This document shows, piece by piece, positions 49,185 to 57,497 of a stretch of DNA of 64,000 nt (within the stretch, counting starts at the first letter, position 1; every line of letters starts with the position of its first letter). The notes under the pieces are model-generated. The model did no database searches and was not told the origin of the DNA. It saw only the letters and a program-made list of their open reading frames with translations. Position numbers and translations under genes: made by a program. Source of the stretch: Pseudomonas fluorescens (lineage in GTDB: Bacteria > Pseudomonadota > Gammaproteobacteria > Pseudomonadales > Pseudomonadaceae); NCBI RefSeq assembly GCF_000730425.1, contig NZ_CP008896.1, positions 4,526,001 through 4,590,000 of the forward strand. Direction: 5' to 3'.

Positions 49185-50056
49185 GCAAGGAAGTGGTCCT
49201 CAACGTGGAACACCTGATGATGCACTTTGGTGGCATCAAGGCCTTGAGCGATGTGAGCCTCAAGGTCGAGCGCAACTCGATCTTCGCCCTGATCGGCCCC
49301 AACGGCGCCGGCAAGACCACCGTGTTCAACTGCCTGACCGGCTTTTACACGGCCAGTGGCGGCAAGATCGAACTCAACATCCGTGGCAAGCAGACCAACG
49401 TGATCCAGTTGCTCGGCGAGCGCTTCAAGCCGGCCGACTTCGTTTCGCCCAAGGGTTTTTTCAGCCGGGTGTACTACAAGATGTTCGGCGGCACTCACCT
49501 GGTGAACCGCGCAGGCCTGGCCCGCACGTTCCAGAACATCCGCCTGTTCAAGGAAATGTCGGTGGTGGAAAACCTGCTGGTGGCCCAGCACATGTGGGTC
49601 AACCGCAACATGCTGGCGGGCATCCTCAACACCAAGGGCTACCGCAAGGCGGAAAGCGATGCGCTGGACCATGCCTTTTACTGGCTGGAGGTGGTGGACC
49701 TGGTGGACTGTGCCAACCGCCTGGCTGGCGAGCTCTCCTACGGCCAGCAGCGCCGCCTGGAAATCGCCCGGGCCATGTGTACCCGGCCACAGATCATCTG
49801 CCTGGATGAACCGGCAGCAGGCCTCAACCCCCAGGAAACCGAAGCCCTCAGTGCGATGATTCGCCTGCTGCGCGACGAACATGACCTCACGGTGGTGCTG
49901 ATTGAACACGACATGGGCATGGTGATGAGTATTTCCGACCACATCGTGGTGCTGGACCACGGCAACGTCATCGCCGAGGGCGGGCCGGAAGCGATCCGCA
50001 ACGACCCGAAAGTGATCGCGGCCTACCTGGGCGCCGATGAAGAGGAGCTGGTATGA
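49181..50056 (+). CDS. livG: ABC transporter ATPase LivG/BraF-like
   Basis: One of two nucleotide-binding subunits. The product is 291 aa with Walker A GPNGAGKTTVFN, signature LSYGQQRRLEIAR, Walker B ICLDEPAAGLN and the H-loop IEHDMGMV. A middle insertion (residues about 65-115, with FKPADFVSPKGFF) is as in other LivG proteins. Four-base ATGA overlaps on both sides. Confidence 0.96.
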   Translation: MSKEVVLNVEHLMMHFGGIKALSDVSLKVERNSIFALIGPNGAGKTTVFNCLTGFYTASGGKIELNIRGKQTNVIQLLGERFKPADFVSPKGFFSRVYYKMFGGTHLVNRAGLARTFQNIRLFKEMSVVENLLVAQHMWVNRNMLAGILNTKGYRKAESDALDHAFYWLEVVDLVDCANRLAGELSYGQQRRLEIARAMCTRPQIICLDEPAAGLNPQETEALSAMIRLLRDEHDLTVVLIEHDMGMVMSISDHIVVLDHGNVIAEGGPEAIRNDPKVIAAYLGADEEELV

Positions 50057-50769
50057 GTACGCCTATCCTCGAAATGAAGGACCTGGACGTGTTCTACGGT
50101 CCGATCCAGGCTCTCAAGAAAGTCTCGCTGCACATCGACGAAGGCGAGACGGTGAGCCTGATCGGTTCCAACGGCGCGGGCAAATCCACGCTGCTGATGT
50201 CGATCTTTGGCCAGCCGCGCGCCGAGTCCGGGCAGATCCTGTACCAGGGCGTGGACATCACCCACAAGTCATCCCACTACATCGCTTCCAACGGTATTGC
50301 CCAGTCACCGGAAGGGCGGCGGGTGTTCCCCGACATGACCGTCGAGGAAAACCTGCTGATGGGCACCATCCCCATTGGCGACAAGCACGCCAGTGAGGAT
50401 ATGCAGCGCATGTTCGAGCTGTTTCCGCGGCTCAAGGAGCGGCGTAACCAGCGGGCCATGACCATGTCCGGTGGCGAGCAGCAAATGCTCGCCATCGCCC
50501 GGGCGCTGATGAGCCGGCCCAAGCTGCTGCTGCTCGATGAGCCGAGCCTGGGGCTGGCGCCGATCGTGGTGAAGCAGATCTTTGCCACGCTGCGCGAACT
50601 GGCCGCCACCGGGATGACGATCTTCCTGGTGGAGCAGAACGCCAACCACGCGTTGCGCCTGTCTGACCGGGCGTACGTGATGGTCAACGGCGAAATCCGC
50701 CTGACAGGCAGCGGCAAGGAGTTGTTGGTGAACGAGGAAGTGCGCAACGCCTACCTCGGCGGGCACTGA
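50053..50769 (+). CDS. livF: ABC transporter ATPase LivF/BraG-like
   Basis: Second ATPase of the importer. The product is 238 aa with Walker A GSNGAGKSTLLMS, signature MSGGEQQMLAIARAL, Walker B LLLDEPSLGLAP and H-loop LVEQNANHAL. Ends the operon just before a REP pair. Confidence 0.96.
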   Translation: MSTPILEMKDLDVFYGPIQALKKVSLHIDEGETVSLIGSNGAGKSTLLMSIFGQPRAESGQILYQGVDITHKSSHYIASNGIAQSPEGRRVFPDMTVEENLLMGTIPIGDKHASEDMQRMFELFPRLKERRNQRAMTMSGGEQQMLAIARALMSRPKLLLLDEPSLGLAPIVVKQIFATLRELAATGMTIFLVEQNANHALRLSDRAYVMVNGEIRLTGSGKELLVNEEVRNAYLGGH

Positions 50770-50771
50770 AT

Positions 50772-50837
50772 TGTAGGAACCGGCTTGCCGGCGATGGCGA
50801 TCCCTAGGGCGCCATCGCCGGCAAGCTGGTTCCTACA
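50772..50837. repeat. REP inverted pair
   Basis: TGTAGGAACCGGCTTGCCGGCGATGGCG and its inverted copy with a short spacer, directly after livF. Confidence 0.9.
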
Positions 50838-50838
50838 G

Positions 50839-51508
50839 GTTTTGCATATCCATAGACCGTTCTGGAAATTGTGGAAAACAAATCTGGCTCTCCTCCAAAG
50901 CGCGACATATAGCCGCCGCAAATCCCTGTTTTGTCACACAAATGACTTGTCCCCATCCACTGTGGAACCGGCTGTGGGTAACATGGGAGTAGCTGGCTGC
51001 AAGCCTTTGTTTACGTGGCCTGTAGCGAGGTGTTTGTTTTTTGATCAGCAGCTTTTTCGTGGGCTTGCGCAGGGTTTGTCAACCTGTTCATAGACACAGG
51101 TATATGGCCGAAAGATGACGAACAGGCCTGTGGATAAGTCTGTGGTTAAACTCTGGAAAGACGTGCGCAGAGGCCGGTTTTACTGGCCTGGAGCCATGTC
51201 CCTCGACACGTCCCTTTGCACAGGCCTACATATGGCCGTTCCAAGGTCAAGCAAAAAACTTTTTGAATCGCGCTGAAAGCCTTGTGTACAGCGGCCTGGA
51301 GGGTTTTGAACTTGCCCCCAAAGACTGTGGGCGCAGCTGTGGATAACCTGCGCGCATATGGCTGCAAGCCACGGTTTATATAGCGCTGCTCGAAGTGGTC
51401 AAAAATTGATCAGGCGTGTGCCGGGTTGTGCGCATAGCGGTTGCCGGGACGGCGGGGTAAGGGCATTCTGCTGGCTGATTTTTTCTCGATGCCCGCAAGG
51501 AGAACACC
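50839..51508. other. Long non-coding region with clustered DnaA-box-like sites
   Basis: No credible gene in 670 bases. It contains, all in one orientation, TGTGGATAA (the reverse complement of TTATCCACA) at 51129-51137 and 51338-51346, TGTGGAAAA at 50870-50878 (fits TTWTNCACA), and one-mismatch forms at 50973-50981 and 51141-51149. Recurrent CATATGGCC/ATATGGC and GGCCTG motifs lie between them. It is not next to dnaA or rpmH, so not the usual oriC. Function unknown. Confidence 0.6.
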
Positions 51509-52273
51509 ATGTCCGACACGCTGTTTATTACTGGCGCAACTTCAGGTTTCGGCGAAGCCTGTGCTCGTCGCTTTGCCGAGGCAGGCTGGAAACTGGTGCT
51601 CACCGGTCGTCGTGCCGAACGCTTGAATGCCCTGGTCGAAGAGCTTTCCAAGCAGACCGAGGTGCATGGGCTGGTGGTGGACGTGCGTGACCGCAAGGGA
51701 ATGGAAGAGGCGATTGCCAACCTGCCATCGTCGTTCAGCACGCTGCGCGGGCTGATCAACAACGCCGGCCTGGCGGTGGGCACCGACCCGGCGCCCAAAT
51801 GCAGCCTCGACGATTGGGAAACCATGGTCGATACCAATATCAAGGGCCTGCTGACCACCACCAGCCTGCTGCTGCCGCGCCTGATCGCCCATGGCCGTGG
51901 CGCCGGGATCATCAACCTGGGCTCCATCGCCGGCAACTACCCGTACCCGGGCAGCCATGTGTATGGCGGCTCCAAGGCGTTCGTCAAACAGTTTTCCCTG
52001 AACCTGCGCTGCGATCTGCAAGGCACCGGTGTGCGTGTGACCAACATCGAACCGGGCCTGTGCGAAAGCGAGTTCTCCCTGGTGCGCTTCGGCGGTGACC
52101 AGGCGCGTTACGACGCCACTTACGCCGGTGCCGAGCCGATCCAGCCGCAGGACATTGCCGACACCATCTTCTGGGTGATGAACACGCCGGCCCACGTGAA
52201 CATCAACCGTCTGGAGTTGATGCCGGTGAGCCAGACCTGGGCTGGGTTTGCGATTGAGCGTGGGGCCAAGTAA
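51509..52273 (+). CDS. Short-chain dehydrogenase/reductase (YdfG-like)
   Basis: NADP-type classical SDR, 254 aa: cofactor motif TGATSGFG with Arg after beta-2 (TGRRAERL), NNAG (LINNAGLAVG), catalytic Ser (NLGSIAGNYPYPG) and YGGSK. Overall character is that of the YdfG family (3-hydroxy acid / serine-type dehydrogenases); the substrate is inferred only. AAGGAG precedes the ATG. Confidence 0.9.
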   Translation: MSDTLFITGATSGFGEACARRFAEAGWKLVLTGRRAERLNALVEELSKQTEVHGLVVDVRDRKGMEEAIANLPSSFSTLRGLINNAGLAVGTDPAPKCSLDDWETMVDTNIKGLLTTTSLLLPRLIAHGRGAGIINLGSIAGNYPYPGSHVYGGSKAFVKQFSLNLRCDLQGTGVRVTNIEPGLCESEFSLVRFGGDQARYDATYAGAEPIQPQDIADTIFWVMNTPAHVNINRLELMPVSQTWAGFAIERGAK

Positions 52274-52294
52274 GGATTAAGACCGCGTCGCCTG

Positions 52295-52376
52295 TTTCGC
52301 GAGCAAGTCGCACCGCCGCTCCCACACTTGGATTTGTGGACACCGTCAAATGTGGGGGCGGGTTGTTCGCGATGGC
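52295..52376. repeat. Degenerate REP inverted pair
   Basis: TTTCGCGAGCAAG...CGCTCCCACA carries extra bases in its centre; the inverted partner TGTGGGGGCGGGTTGTTCGCGA is also altered. A decayed REPIN. Confidence 0.65.
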
Positions 52377-52466
52377 GGCAAATCGGCCAAAATGCGGCAT
52401 AAGGTACACTTCACTCCTGAAAACCCCACCGCACCCAGCGGTTTAAAGGTTTTGACAGGAGGATAT

Positions 52467-53372
52467 GTGAGTAACCGAGGTGAGCAGGCACTGCTCAAAC
52501 AATCGACCATCCTGATGTTCGCCGTAGCGATCGCGGGGATTGTCACGGGTGTGATATCTGGCGCCCAATCCATTTTATTCGACGGCTTTTTCTCGCTGAT
52601 TGCGACCTTTATCAAGGTGCTGATGCTGATCACGGCCAAGCTGATCGCCAAGAAAAGCAACGACCGCTTCCAGTTCGGCTACTGGCACCTGGAACCTATG
52701 GTGTTGCTGATCGAGGGCAGTTTCCTGCTGTTGATCGCCATCTATGCGTTTCTCAACGGTGTGTTCGGCATTATCAATGGCGGGCGTGAGATCGAGCTGG
52801 GGTTGGTGATCATCTACGCGGCAGTGTTTACGGTGGTCGAGTTCGCCTATTTCTTCTATGTGCGCCACCGCAACCGCACGTTGCAGTCGTCGCTGATCCA
52901 GTTCGACAACATCAGTTGGCTGGTGGACGCGATGCTCTCCGTGGGCCTGCTGGTGAGCTTCCTGGCCGCGTTGCTGCTCAAGTCCCAGGGCTATGGCGAG
53001 TGGGCGGTGTATGTCGACCCCATGATCCTGATCCTGCTGGCCCTGAGCATGCTGGCGCCGGCCTTGAAAATCCTGCGCCCGGCCTTGCGCGATGTGCTGG
53101 GCATAGCCCCGGACCAGTTGGACGACAAGGTGCGCGAAGTGATGGACGCGGCCCAGGCCCGGCATGGTTTCGAGGACTACGTGTCCTACGTGCAGAAACA
53201 CGGGCGGGCGCGGTTTATCGAGATTCATGTGGTGTTGCCGGCTGACTACCCGGTGGATAAGGTCGCGACGCTCGATGGGCTGCGTGAAGAGATATCCACA
53301 GGGCTGGGTGCGGCGGACAAGGCGCGCTGGTTGACCATCAGCTTTACCGGCGATCGCAAGTGGATTGCCTGA
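52467..53372 (+). CDS. Cation diffusion facilitator family transporter
   Basis: Inner-membrane divalent-metal/proton antiporter-type protein, 301 aa, with six membrane segments and a C-terminal cytoplasmic domain (from about residue 210: LDDKVREVMDAAQARHGFEDYVSY). TM5 carries DNISWLVDAML; TM2 reads ILFDGFFSLIAT, so the second metal ligand of the usual HxxxD/DxxxD pair is not obvious. GTG start at 52467 is set by AGGAGG at 52457-52462. Metal specificity unknown. Confidence 0.88.
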   Translation: MSNRGEQALLKQSTILMFAVAIAGIVTGVISGAQSILFDGFFSLIATFIKVLMLITAKLIAKKSNDRFQFGYWHLEPMVLLIEGSFLLLIAIYAFLNGVFGIINGGREIELGLVIIYAAVFTVVEFAYFFYVRHRNRTLQSSLIQFDNISWLVDAMLSVGLLVSFLAALLLKSQGYGEWAVYVDPMILILLALSMLAPALKILRPALRDVLGIAPDQLDDKVREVMDAAQARHGFEDYVSYVQKHGRARFIEIHVVLPADYPVDKVATLDGLREEISTGLGAADKARWLTISFTGDRKWIA

Positions 53373-53394
53373 TAGTCAGTTAGACCGCGGTGAG

Positions 53395-53480
53395 GCTATC
53401 GCAGGCAAGCCAGCTCCCACATTCGACCGCATTCCAAAGATGGAACTCGGTCAAGTGTGGGAGCTGGCTTGCCTGCGAAG
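53395..53480. repeat. REP inverted pair (REPIN)
   Basis: CTATCGCAGGCAAGCCAGCTCCCACA and the inverted TGTGGGAGCTGGCTTGCCTGCGA between convergent genes. Confidence 0.9.
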
Positions 53481-53492
53481 GGGCCGCAAAGA

Positions 53493-54614
53493 TCAGCCGA
53501 AAAATTCGATCAGGCCCTGATAACACGTCGCCAAATGGTAGGGCGTAGTCGACGGCATATCCCGCCGGCTCACCTCGCCCTTGGCATCCAGGCACTCATT
53601 CCAGCCCCGGGCATGCAAGAAATGCTGCTGCAACGCCAGCAATTGGCGCTCCAGCACCGCTGCGCTGCCCGCACGCAAAGTCAGTGCCCGCAGGTACTCG
53701 GCCTGGGCCCAGATGCGTTGGGTGCCATCACGCACGGTACCGTCCAGCGCCAACATGCCACTGACGGCGCCGCTCACGTTATCCACACCCATCTGCTCGG
53801 CATAGGCAAATGCCCGGCTCAGCGAGGCATGCAGCGCAGTGCCGCGCAGTACGGGTGAGGACTCCAGCAGGAAGAACCATTCGAACTGGTGCCCTGGCTC
53901 GAACCAGTTATCCACAGCGCCCAGGGGCTTTTCCATCATCACGCCATGCTGGCGTTCGATGAAACGCTGCTGCATGGCCGTCGCCAATGCCAGCAGGGCC
54001 TGTTGCACCGCTGCGTCTTCACGCACCGCGAGGGTGGCGAGGAAACCTTCGGCCAGATGCATCAGCGGGTTCTGCAGCGGGCCGGATTTGAGGGACGACC
54101 AGTTACGTTCCAACACCGCTTCATACAGGCCGTCGCCTGTGGCAAAGCGTTCGGCGACCACTTCCAGGGCGGCATTGAGCACCGACTCCACCAACGGCTC
54201 GCGGACCTTGGCCCAGTAATGGGCGCACGCAAAAATGATGAAAGCGTGGGTGTAGAGGTCTTTGCGCTTGTCCAGCGGCTTGCCGTGGGGGTCGATGCTG
54301 TAGAACCAGCCGCCGTGCTCGGCGTCGTGGAAGTGCCGTTGCAGCGAGCGAAACAGCGCCGCGGCGCGTTCTTCGGCAAAATCCTTGCCAGGCGTACCGA
54401 TCAGGCTGGCAAACACGTACAACTGCCGGGCACAGGCCATGGCGCGGTAGCGTTGCGGGGGCAAAGGGCGGTGGTCGGCGTCCAGCGCCTCATAGGGCAG
54501 CGCCAACTCGGCATTCCAGCCTGGGCCCTGCCAGAGCGGCACGATCAGGTCGTTGAAGTGCGTGAGCACGGCGTTCAATTGAGGCTTGTTGGCAGAGCTT
54601 GGAGCGATGGGCAT
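53493..54614 (-). CDS. AGE-family epimerase/isomerase (D-mannose isomerase-like)
   Basis: N-acyl-D-glucosamine 2-epimerase family, (alpha/alpha)6-barrel, 373 aa. Family features: RAMACARQLYVFA, GGWFYSIDPHGKPLDKRKDLYTHAFIIFA (conserved substrate-pocket residues, His in YTHAF), NPLMHLAEGF and WFEPGHQFEWFFLL with the catalytic His pair. Bacterial relatives interconvert mannose and fructose or epimerise sugars; the specific sugar is inferred. Stands alone on the minus strand. Confidence 0.85.
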   Translation of the reverse strand: MPIAPSSANKPQLNAVLTHFNDLIVPLWQGPGWNAELALPYEALDADHRPLPPQRYRAMACARQLYVFASLIGTPGKDFAEERAAALFRSLQRHFHDAEHGGWFYSIDPHGKPLDKRKDLYTHAFIIFACAHYWAKVREPLVESVLNAALEVVAERFATGDGLYEAVLERNWSSLKSGPLQNPLMHLAEGFLATLAVREDAAVQQALLALATAMQQRFIERQHGVMMEKPLGAVDNWFEPGHQFEWFFLLESSPVLRGTALHASLSRAFAYAEQMGVDNVSGAVSGMLALDGTVRDGTQRIWAQAEYLRALTLRAGSAAVLERQLLALQQHFLHARGWNECLDAKGEVSRRDMPSTTPYHLATCYQGLIEFFG

Positions 54615-54690
54615 CGGCTGGCGTCGTCACGGCAGGGGTGTTTGCCGCGCATGTTAGCAGGCTTGGGGGCAGCGGTGGTTTTGCTACCGC

Positions 54691-54774
54691 TTTCGCGAGC
54701 AAGCCCGCTCCCACATTTGACGCATTCCAATGATGGAACCCGGTCAAATGTGAGAGCGGGCTTGCTCGCGAAGA
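54691..54774. repeat. REP inverted pair (REPIN)
   Basis: TTTCGCGAGCAAGCCCGCTCCCACA and inverted GAGAGCGGGCTTGCTCGCGAA, after the urease accessory operon. Confidence 0.9.
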
Positions 54775-54797
54775 GGCCCTCAACAGCGCTGCATCAC

Positions 54798-55370
54798 TCA
54801 GCCCGCCAGCAACCAAACCCCAGTCGCCGCCGAAGCCGCTCCCACCACCCGCACCAGCGGCGCCGCCGCAGCCGGCAGGAACCGCACCAGCGCGTAACCG
54901 GCCGCGTGCAACACCGCCGTCGCCCCCACGAATCCGGCTGCATACGCCCAGGGGCTGGTCATGTCCGGCAGCTCCAGGCCATGGGCCACACCATGGAACA
55001 GGGCAAACACGGCTGTTGCGGCCACGGCCACTGCCACCGGTGGACGAATCGCCAAGGCCACCGCCAGCCCCAGGGCCAGCACCGACGCGGCAATCCCGCT
55101 TTCCAGGGCTGGCAATGCCAACCCTTCAAAACCCAGCACGCCACCGAGCAACATAGTGCCGACAAAGGTACACGGCAGCGCCCAGCGCGCCGCGCCTTGT
55201 TGCTGCGCAGCCCACAGGCCCACGGCCAGCATCGCCAGCAAGTGGTCCAGCCCGCCGAGGGGGTGGCCGATGCCGGCTACCAGGCCATTGTCGCCGTGAC
55301 CCGGATGGGCAAAGGCCAGGGCCGGGACTAGCAGCAATGCGCAGGTGGCCAATAGTTTGTTGAAGGTCAT
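54798..55370 (-). CDS. ureJ: HupE/UreJ-family membrane protein
   Basis: Predicted nickel or metal permease serving urease. The product is 190 aa: signal-like first segment (MTFNKLLATCALLLVPALAFA), then HPGHGDN and GHPLGGLDHLLAMLAVGL, the His/Asp-rich metal motif of the family, and HGVAHG in a later segment; six to seven membrane helices. Last gene of the ureE-F-G-J cluster, 23 bases after ureG. Confidence 0.9.
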   Translation of the reverse strand: MTFNKLLATCALLLVPALAFAHPGHGDNGLVAGIGHPLGGLDHLLAMLAVGLWAAQQQGAARWALPCTFVGTMLLGGVLGFEGLALPALESGIAASVLALGLAVALAIRPPVAVAVAATAVFALFHGVAHGLELPDMTSPWAYAAGFVGATAVLHAAGYALVRFLPAAAAPLVRVVGAASAATGVWLLAG

Positions 55371-55393
55371 ACAACAGCTCCTTGGTAGAGGGC

Positions 55394-56008
55394 TCAGGCT
55401 GCGGTCAGCAGGCCCTGGCGTTCGATAAAAGCGACGATTTCTTCCAGGCCGACCCCGGTTTTCTGGTTGCTGAAGACAAACGGCTTGCCACCGCGCATGC
55501 GCTGGGTGTCGCTGTTCATCAGTTCCAGCGAGGCGCCGACCAGTGGCGCCAGGTCGATCTTGTTGATCACCAGCAGGTCCGACTTGCAGATCCCCGGCCC
55601 GCCCTTGCGTGGCAGCTTGTCGCCAGCTGACACATCGATCACGTAAATGGTCAGGTCCGACAGCTCGGGGCTGAAGGTGGCCGAGAGGTTGTCGCCGCCG
55701 GACTCCACGAGGATCAGATCCAGGCCCGGAAAGCGCCGGTTCAATTGATCCACGGCTTCGAGGTTGATCGAGGCATCTTCGCGAATCGCTGTGTGCGGGC
55801 AGCCGCCGGTTTCCACGCCGATGATCCGCTCGGGCGCCAGGGCCTGGTTGCGCACCAGAAAGTCAGCGTCTTCGCGGGTATAGATGTCGTTGGTGACCAC
55901 CGCCAGGTTGTAGCGATCTCGCAGGGCCAGGCACAGCGCCAGGGTCAGGGCGGTCTTGCCGGAGCCAACGGGGCCGCCGATACCGACGCGCAGGGGTTGT
56001 GTGTTCAT
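55394..56008 (-). CDS. ureG: Urease accessory GTPase UreG
   Basis: SIMIBI GTPase that powers nickel delivery to urease with UreE, UreF and UreD. The product is 204 aa with P-loop [30 protein letters not shown] (the Cys-Pro-His nickel/zinc motif), ESGGDNL and NKIDLAP. Typical length. AGGAGAACC precedes the ATG. Confidence 0.98.
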   Translation of the reverse strand: MNTQPLRVGIGGPVGSGKTALTLALCLALRDRYNLAVVTNDIYTREDADFLVRNQALAPERIIGVETGGCPHTAIREDASINLEAVDQLNRRFPGLDLILVESGGDNLSATFSPELSDLTIYVIDVSAGDKLPRKGGPGICKSDLLVINKIDLAPLVGASLELMNSDTQRMRGGKPFVFSNQKTGVGLEEIVAFIERQGLLTAA

Positions 56009-56017
56009 GGGGTTCTC

Positions 56018-56692
56018 CTAGGAACGGAACAGGCGGCTGTACTGGCGCTCGTGGGCCATGCATGCCAGGGACAGGCCGAACGCGGCGCTGCCAAAGTGAT
56101 GGGGATCGCGCTGGCTGGCGTCCTGCTGGGCTTGTTGCAGCAATGGGAGCAGTTCGCTGGTCAGGCGCTGGGCAGCCTGTTGGCCCAGGGGCAGGGTCTT
56201 CATCAGCACCGCCAATTGGTTTTCCAGCCAACTCCACAGCCAGGCGGCCAGGGCATCCTCGGGGCTGATCGCCCAGGCGCGGGCGGCGAGTGCCCAGCCC
56301 AGGGCCAGATGGGGTTCACCGGTGGCGTCGAGAAACCGGCGTGCTGCTTCATCCAGCTCCGGCAGGCCACTGAGCAGTTGTTGCAGGGAATAGCCCATTT
56401 GCCGGCTTTCCTGGAACAGCTCACGGGTTTCGCGGCTGGCGCGGTGTTCTTCACCGAGTTGACGCAGGCGCCCCCAGTCCTGGTCGACGGCGGCCTGGCA
56501 ATGGGCAAGCAGCAGCGGTGCTTCGAAGCGCGCGAGATTGAGTAGCAACTGGTCGCTGATCCAGCGTCGGGCGCTGTCGGCATTGCTGACCCGGGCGTTC
56601 TCCACAGCCATTTCCAGGCCTTGGGAATAGCTGTAGCCGCCAATCGGCAATTGCGGACTGGCCAGACGCAACAGCGCCCAGGCGGGGTTCAC
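56018..56692 (-). CDS. ureF: Urease accessory protein UreF
   Basis: All-helical chaperone linking UreG to the UreD-apourease complex. The product is 224 aa: LLRLASPQLPIGGYSYSQGLE is the family N-terminal signature. It starts with GTG overlapping the ureE stop (GTGA), so translation is coupled. Its stop is nine bases before ureG. Confidence 0.96.
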   Translation of the reverse strand: MNPAWALLRLASPQLPIGGYSYSQGLEMAVENARVSNADSARRWISDQLLLNLARFEAPLLLAHCQAAVDQDWGRLRQLGEEHRASRETRELFQESRQMGYSLQQLLSGLPELDEAARRFLDATGEPHLALGWALAARAWAISPEDALAAWLWSWLENQLAVLMKTLPLGQQAAQRLTSELLPLLQQAQQDASQRDPHHFGSAAFGLSLACMAHERQYSRLFRS

Positions 56693-57189
56693 AGGCGCAC
56701 GCCGAACTGATGCAGTTTGGGCGGGTAGTTGAAGTCTTCATCACCGTGGCGCGAGTGATGATGGCCACCACCGTAGGCGCCGTGCTCTGGTTGGAACGGT
56801 GCTTCGAGGGTTTGGGTGTGGGCGCCCAATTGCTCCAGCATGGCCTTGAGCACGTAGTCATCGAGCAGGCGCAGCCAGCCGTCGCCCACTTGCAGGGCCA
56901 CATGGCGGTTGCCCAGGTGGTAGGCCGCACGGGTCAGTTCGAAGGCACTGCTGCAGGTGACGTGCAGCAGTTGTTCAGGGCGTGCGCAGACACGTACGAC
57001 ACGTCCGTCTTCAGCCTGTAGGAATTCCCCATCGTGCAGCGGCGGCTGGCCGCGCTCCAGAAACAGGCCGACGTCTTCGCCCTCGGCACTGAAACAGCGC
57101 AGGCGGCTTTTGCTGCGGGCTTCGAAGTTCAGCAGTAACTCTGCGGCCCAGACAGGTTGGGGGGCGATTCGGCGGTGGATCACCAGCAT
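56689..57189 (-). CDS. ureE: Urease nickel chaperone UreE
   Basis: Nickel metallochaperone, 166 aa. N-terminal peptide-binding domain, metal-binding domain with GNRHVALQV (the conserved His), and a His-rich end (HGAYGGGHHHSRHGDED). First gene of the accessory operon; the ureA-ureC structural genes and ureD are not in the window. Preceded by a sigma-54 promoter. Confidence 0.96.
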   Translation of the reverse strand: MLVIHRRIAPQPVWAAELLLNFEARSKSRLRCFSAEGEDVGLFLERGQPPLHDGEFLQAEDGRVVRVCARPEQLLHVTCSSAFELTRAAYHLGNRHVALQVGDGWLRLLDDYVLKAMLEQLGAHTQTLEAPFQPEHGAYGGGHHHSRHGDEDFNYPPKLHQFGVRL

Positions 57190-57497
57190 CAGGAAGCTTC
57201 CAGCTATGAGCGATAAACAGGCTAGAGCAAGGGGCTTGCCAACCAGGCTTGGCGTAGGAAATCACCGTAGGCTATGGGGGTTGCGCCACTAAACGGGGCG
57301 CTGGCTGGTGCTGAAGTGGTCTTTTTTGGTGCGTGATGGGATGTAAAGGCACCTGAATTGGGCGATTTGACCAGGGCCATTTATATGTAGGGACGATTTG
57401 GGATTTGTCCTACGAGCATCTTCGACTTTCCGTTCATCTTGCTACGCATCGCTTCACTAGGATTGCACCCCGTGTTTAATCCACTGCGACGTTCATC
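57190..57497. other. Divergent promoter region between ureE and the NlpC/P60 gene
   Basis: Holds the ureE sigma-54 promoter, an inverted repeat GCGCC...GGGCGC at 57283-57301 upstream of it, and a GTAGGGAC / GTCCTAC inverted repeat at 57387-57413 nearer the peptidase gene. No ORF. Confidence 0.75.
57226..57242 (-). promoter_or_regulatory. Sigma-54 (RpoN) promoter of the ureE operon
   Basis: On the minus strand TTGGCAAGCCCCTTGCT fits TGGCACG-N4-TTGCW with one mismatch; GG and GC are separated by exactly ten bases. Predicted start near 57215, about 26 bases before the ureE ATG. Confidence 0.7.

Noticed and set aside
50839..51508. Possible chromosomal replication origin
   Set aside because: DnaA-box-like sites are present, but dnaA, dnaN, rpmH and an AT-rich unwinding region are not nearby; only a DnaA-binding or titration role is kept as a hypothesis.
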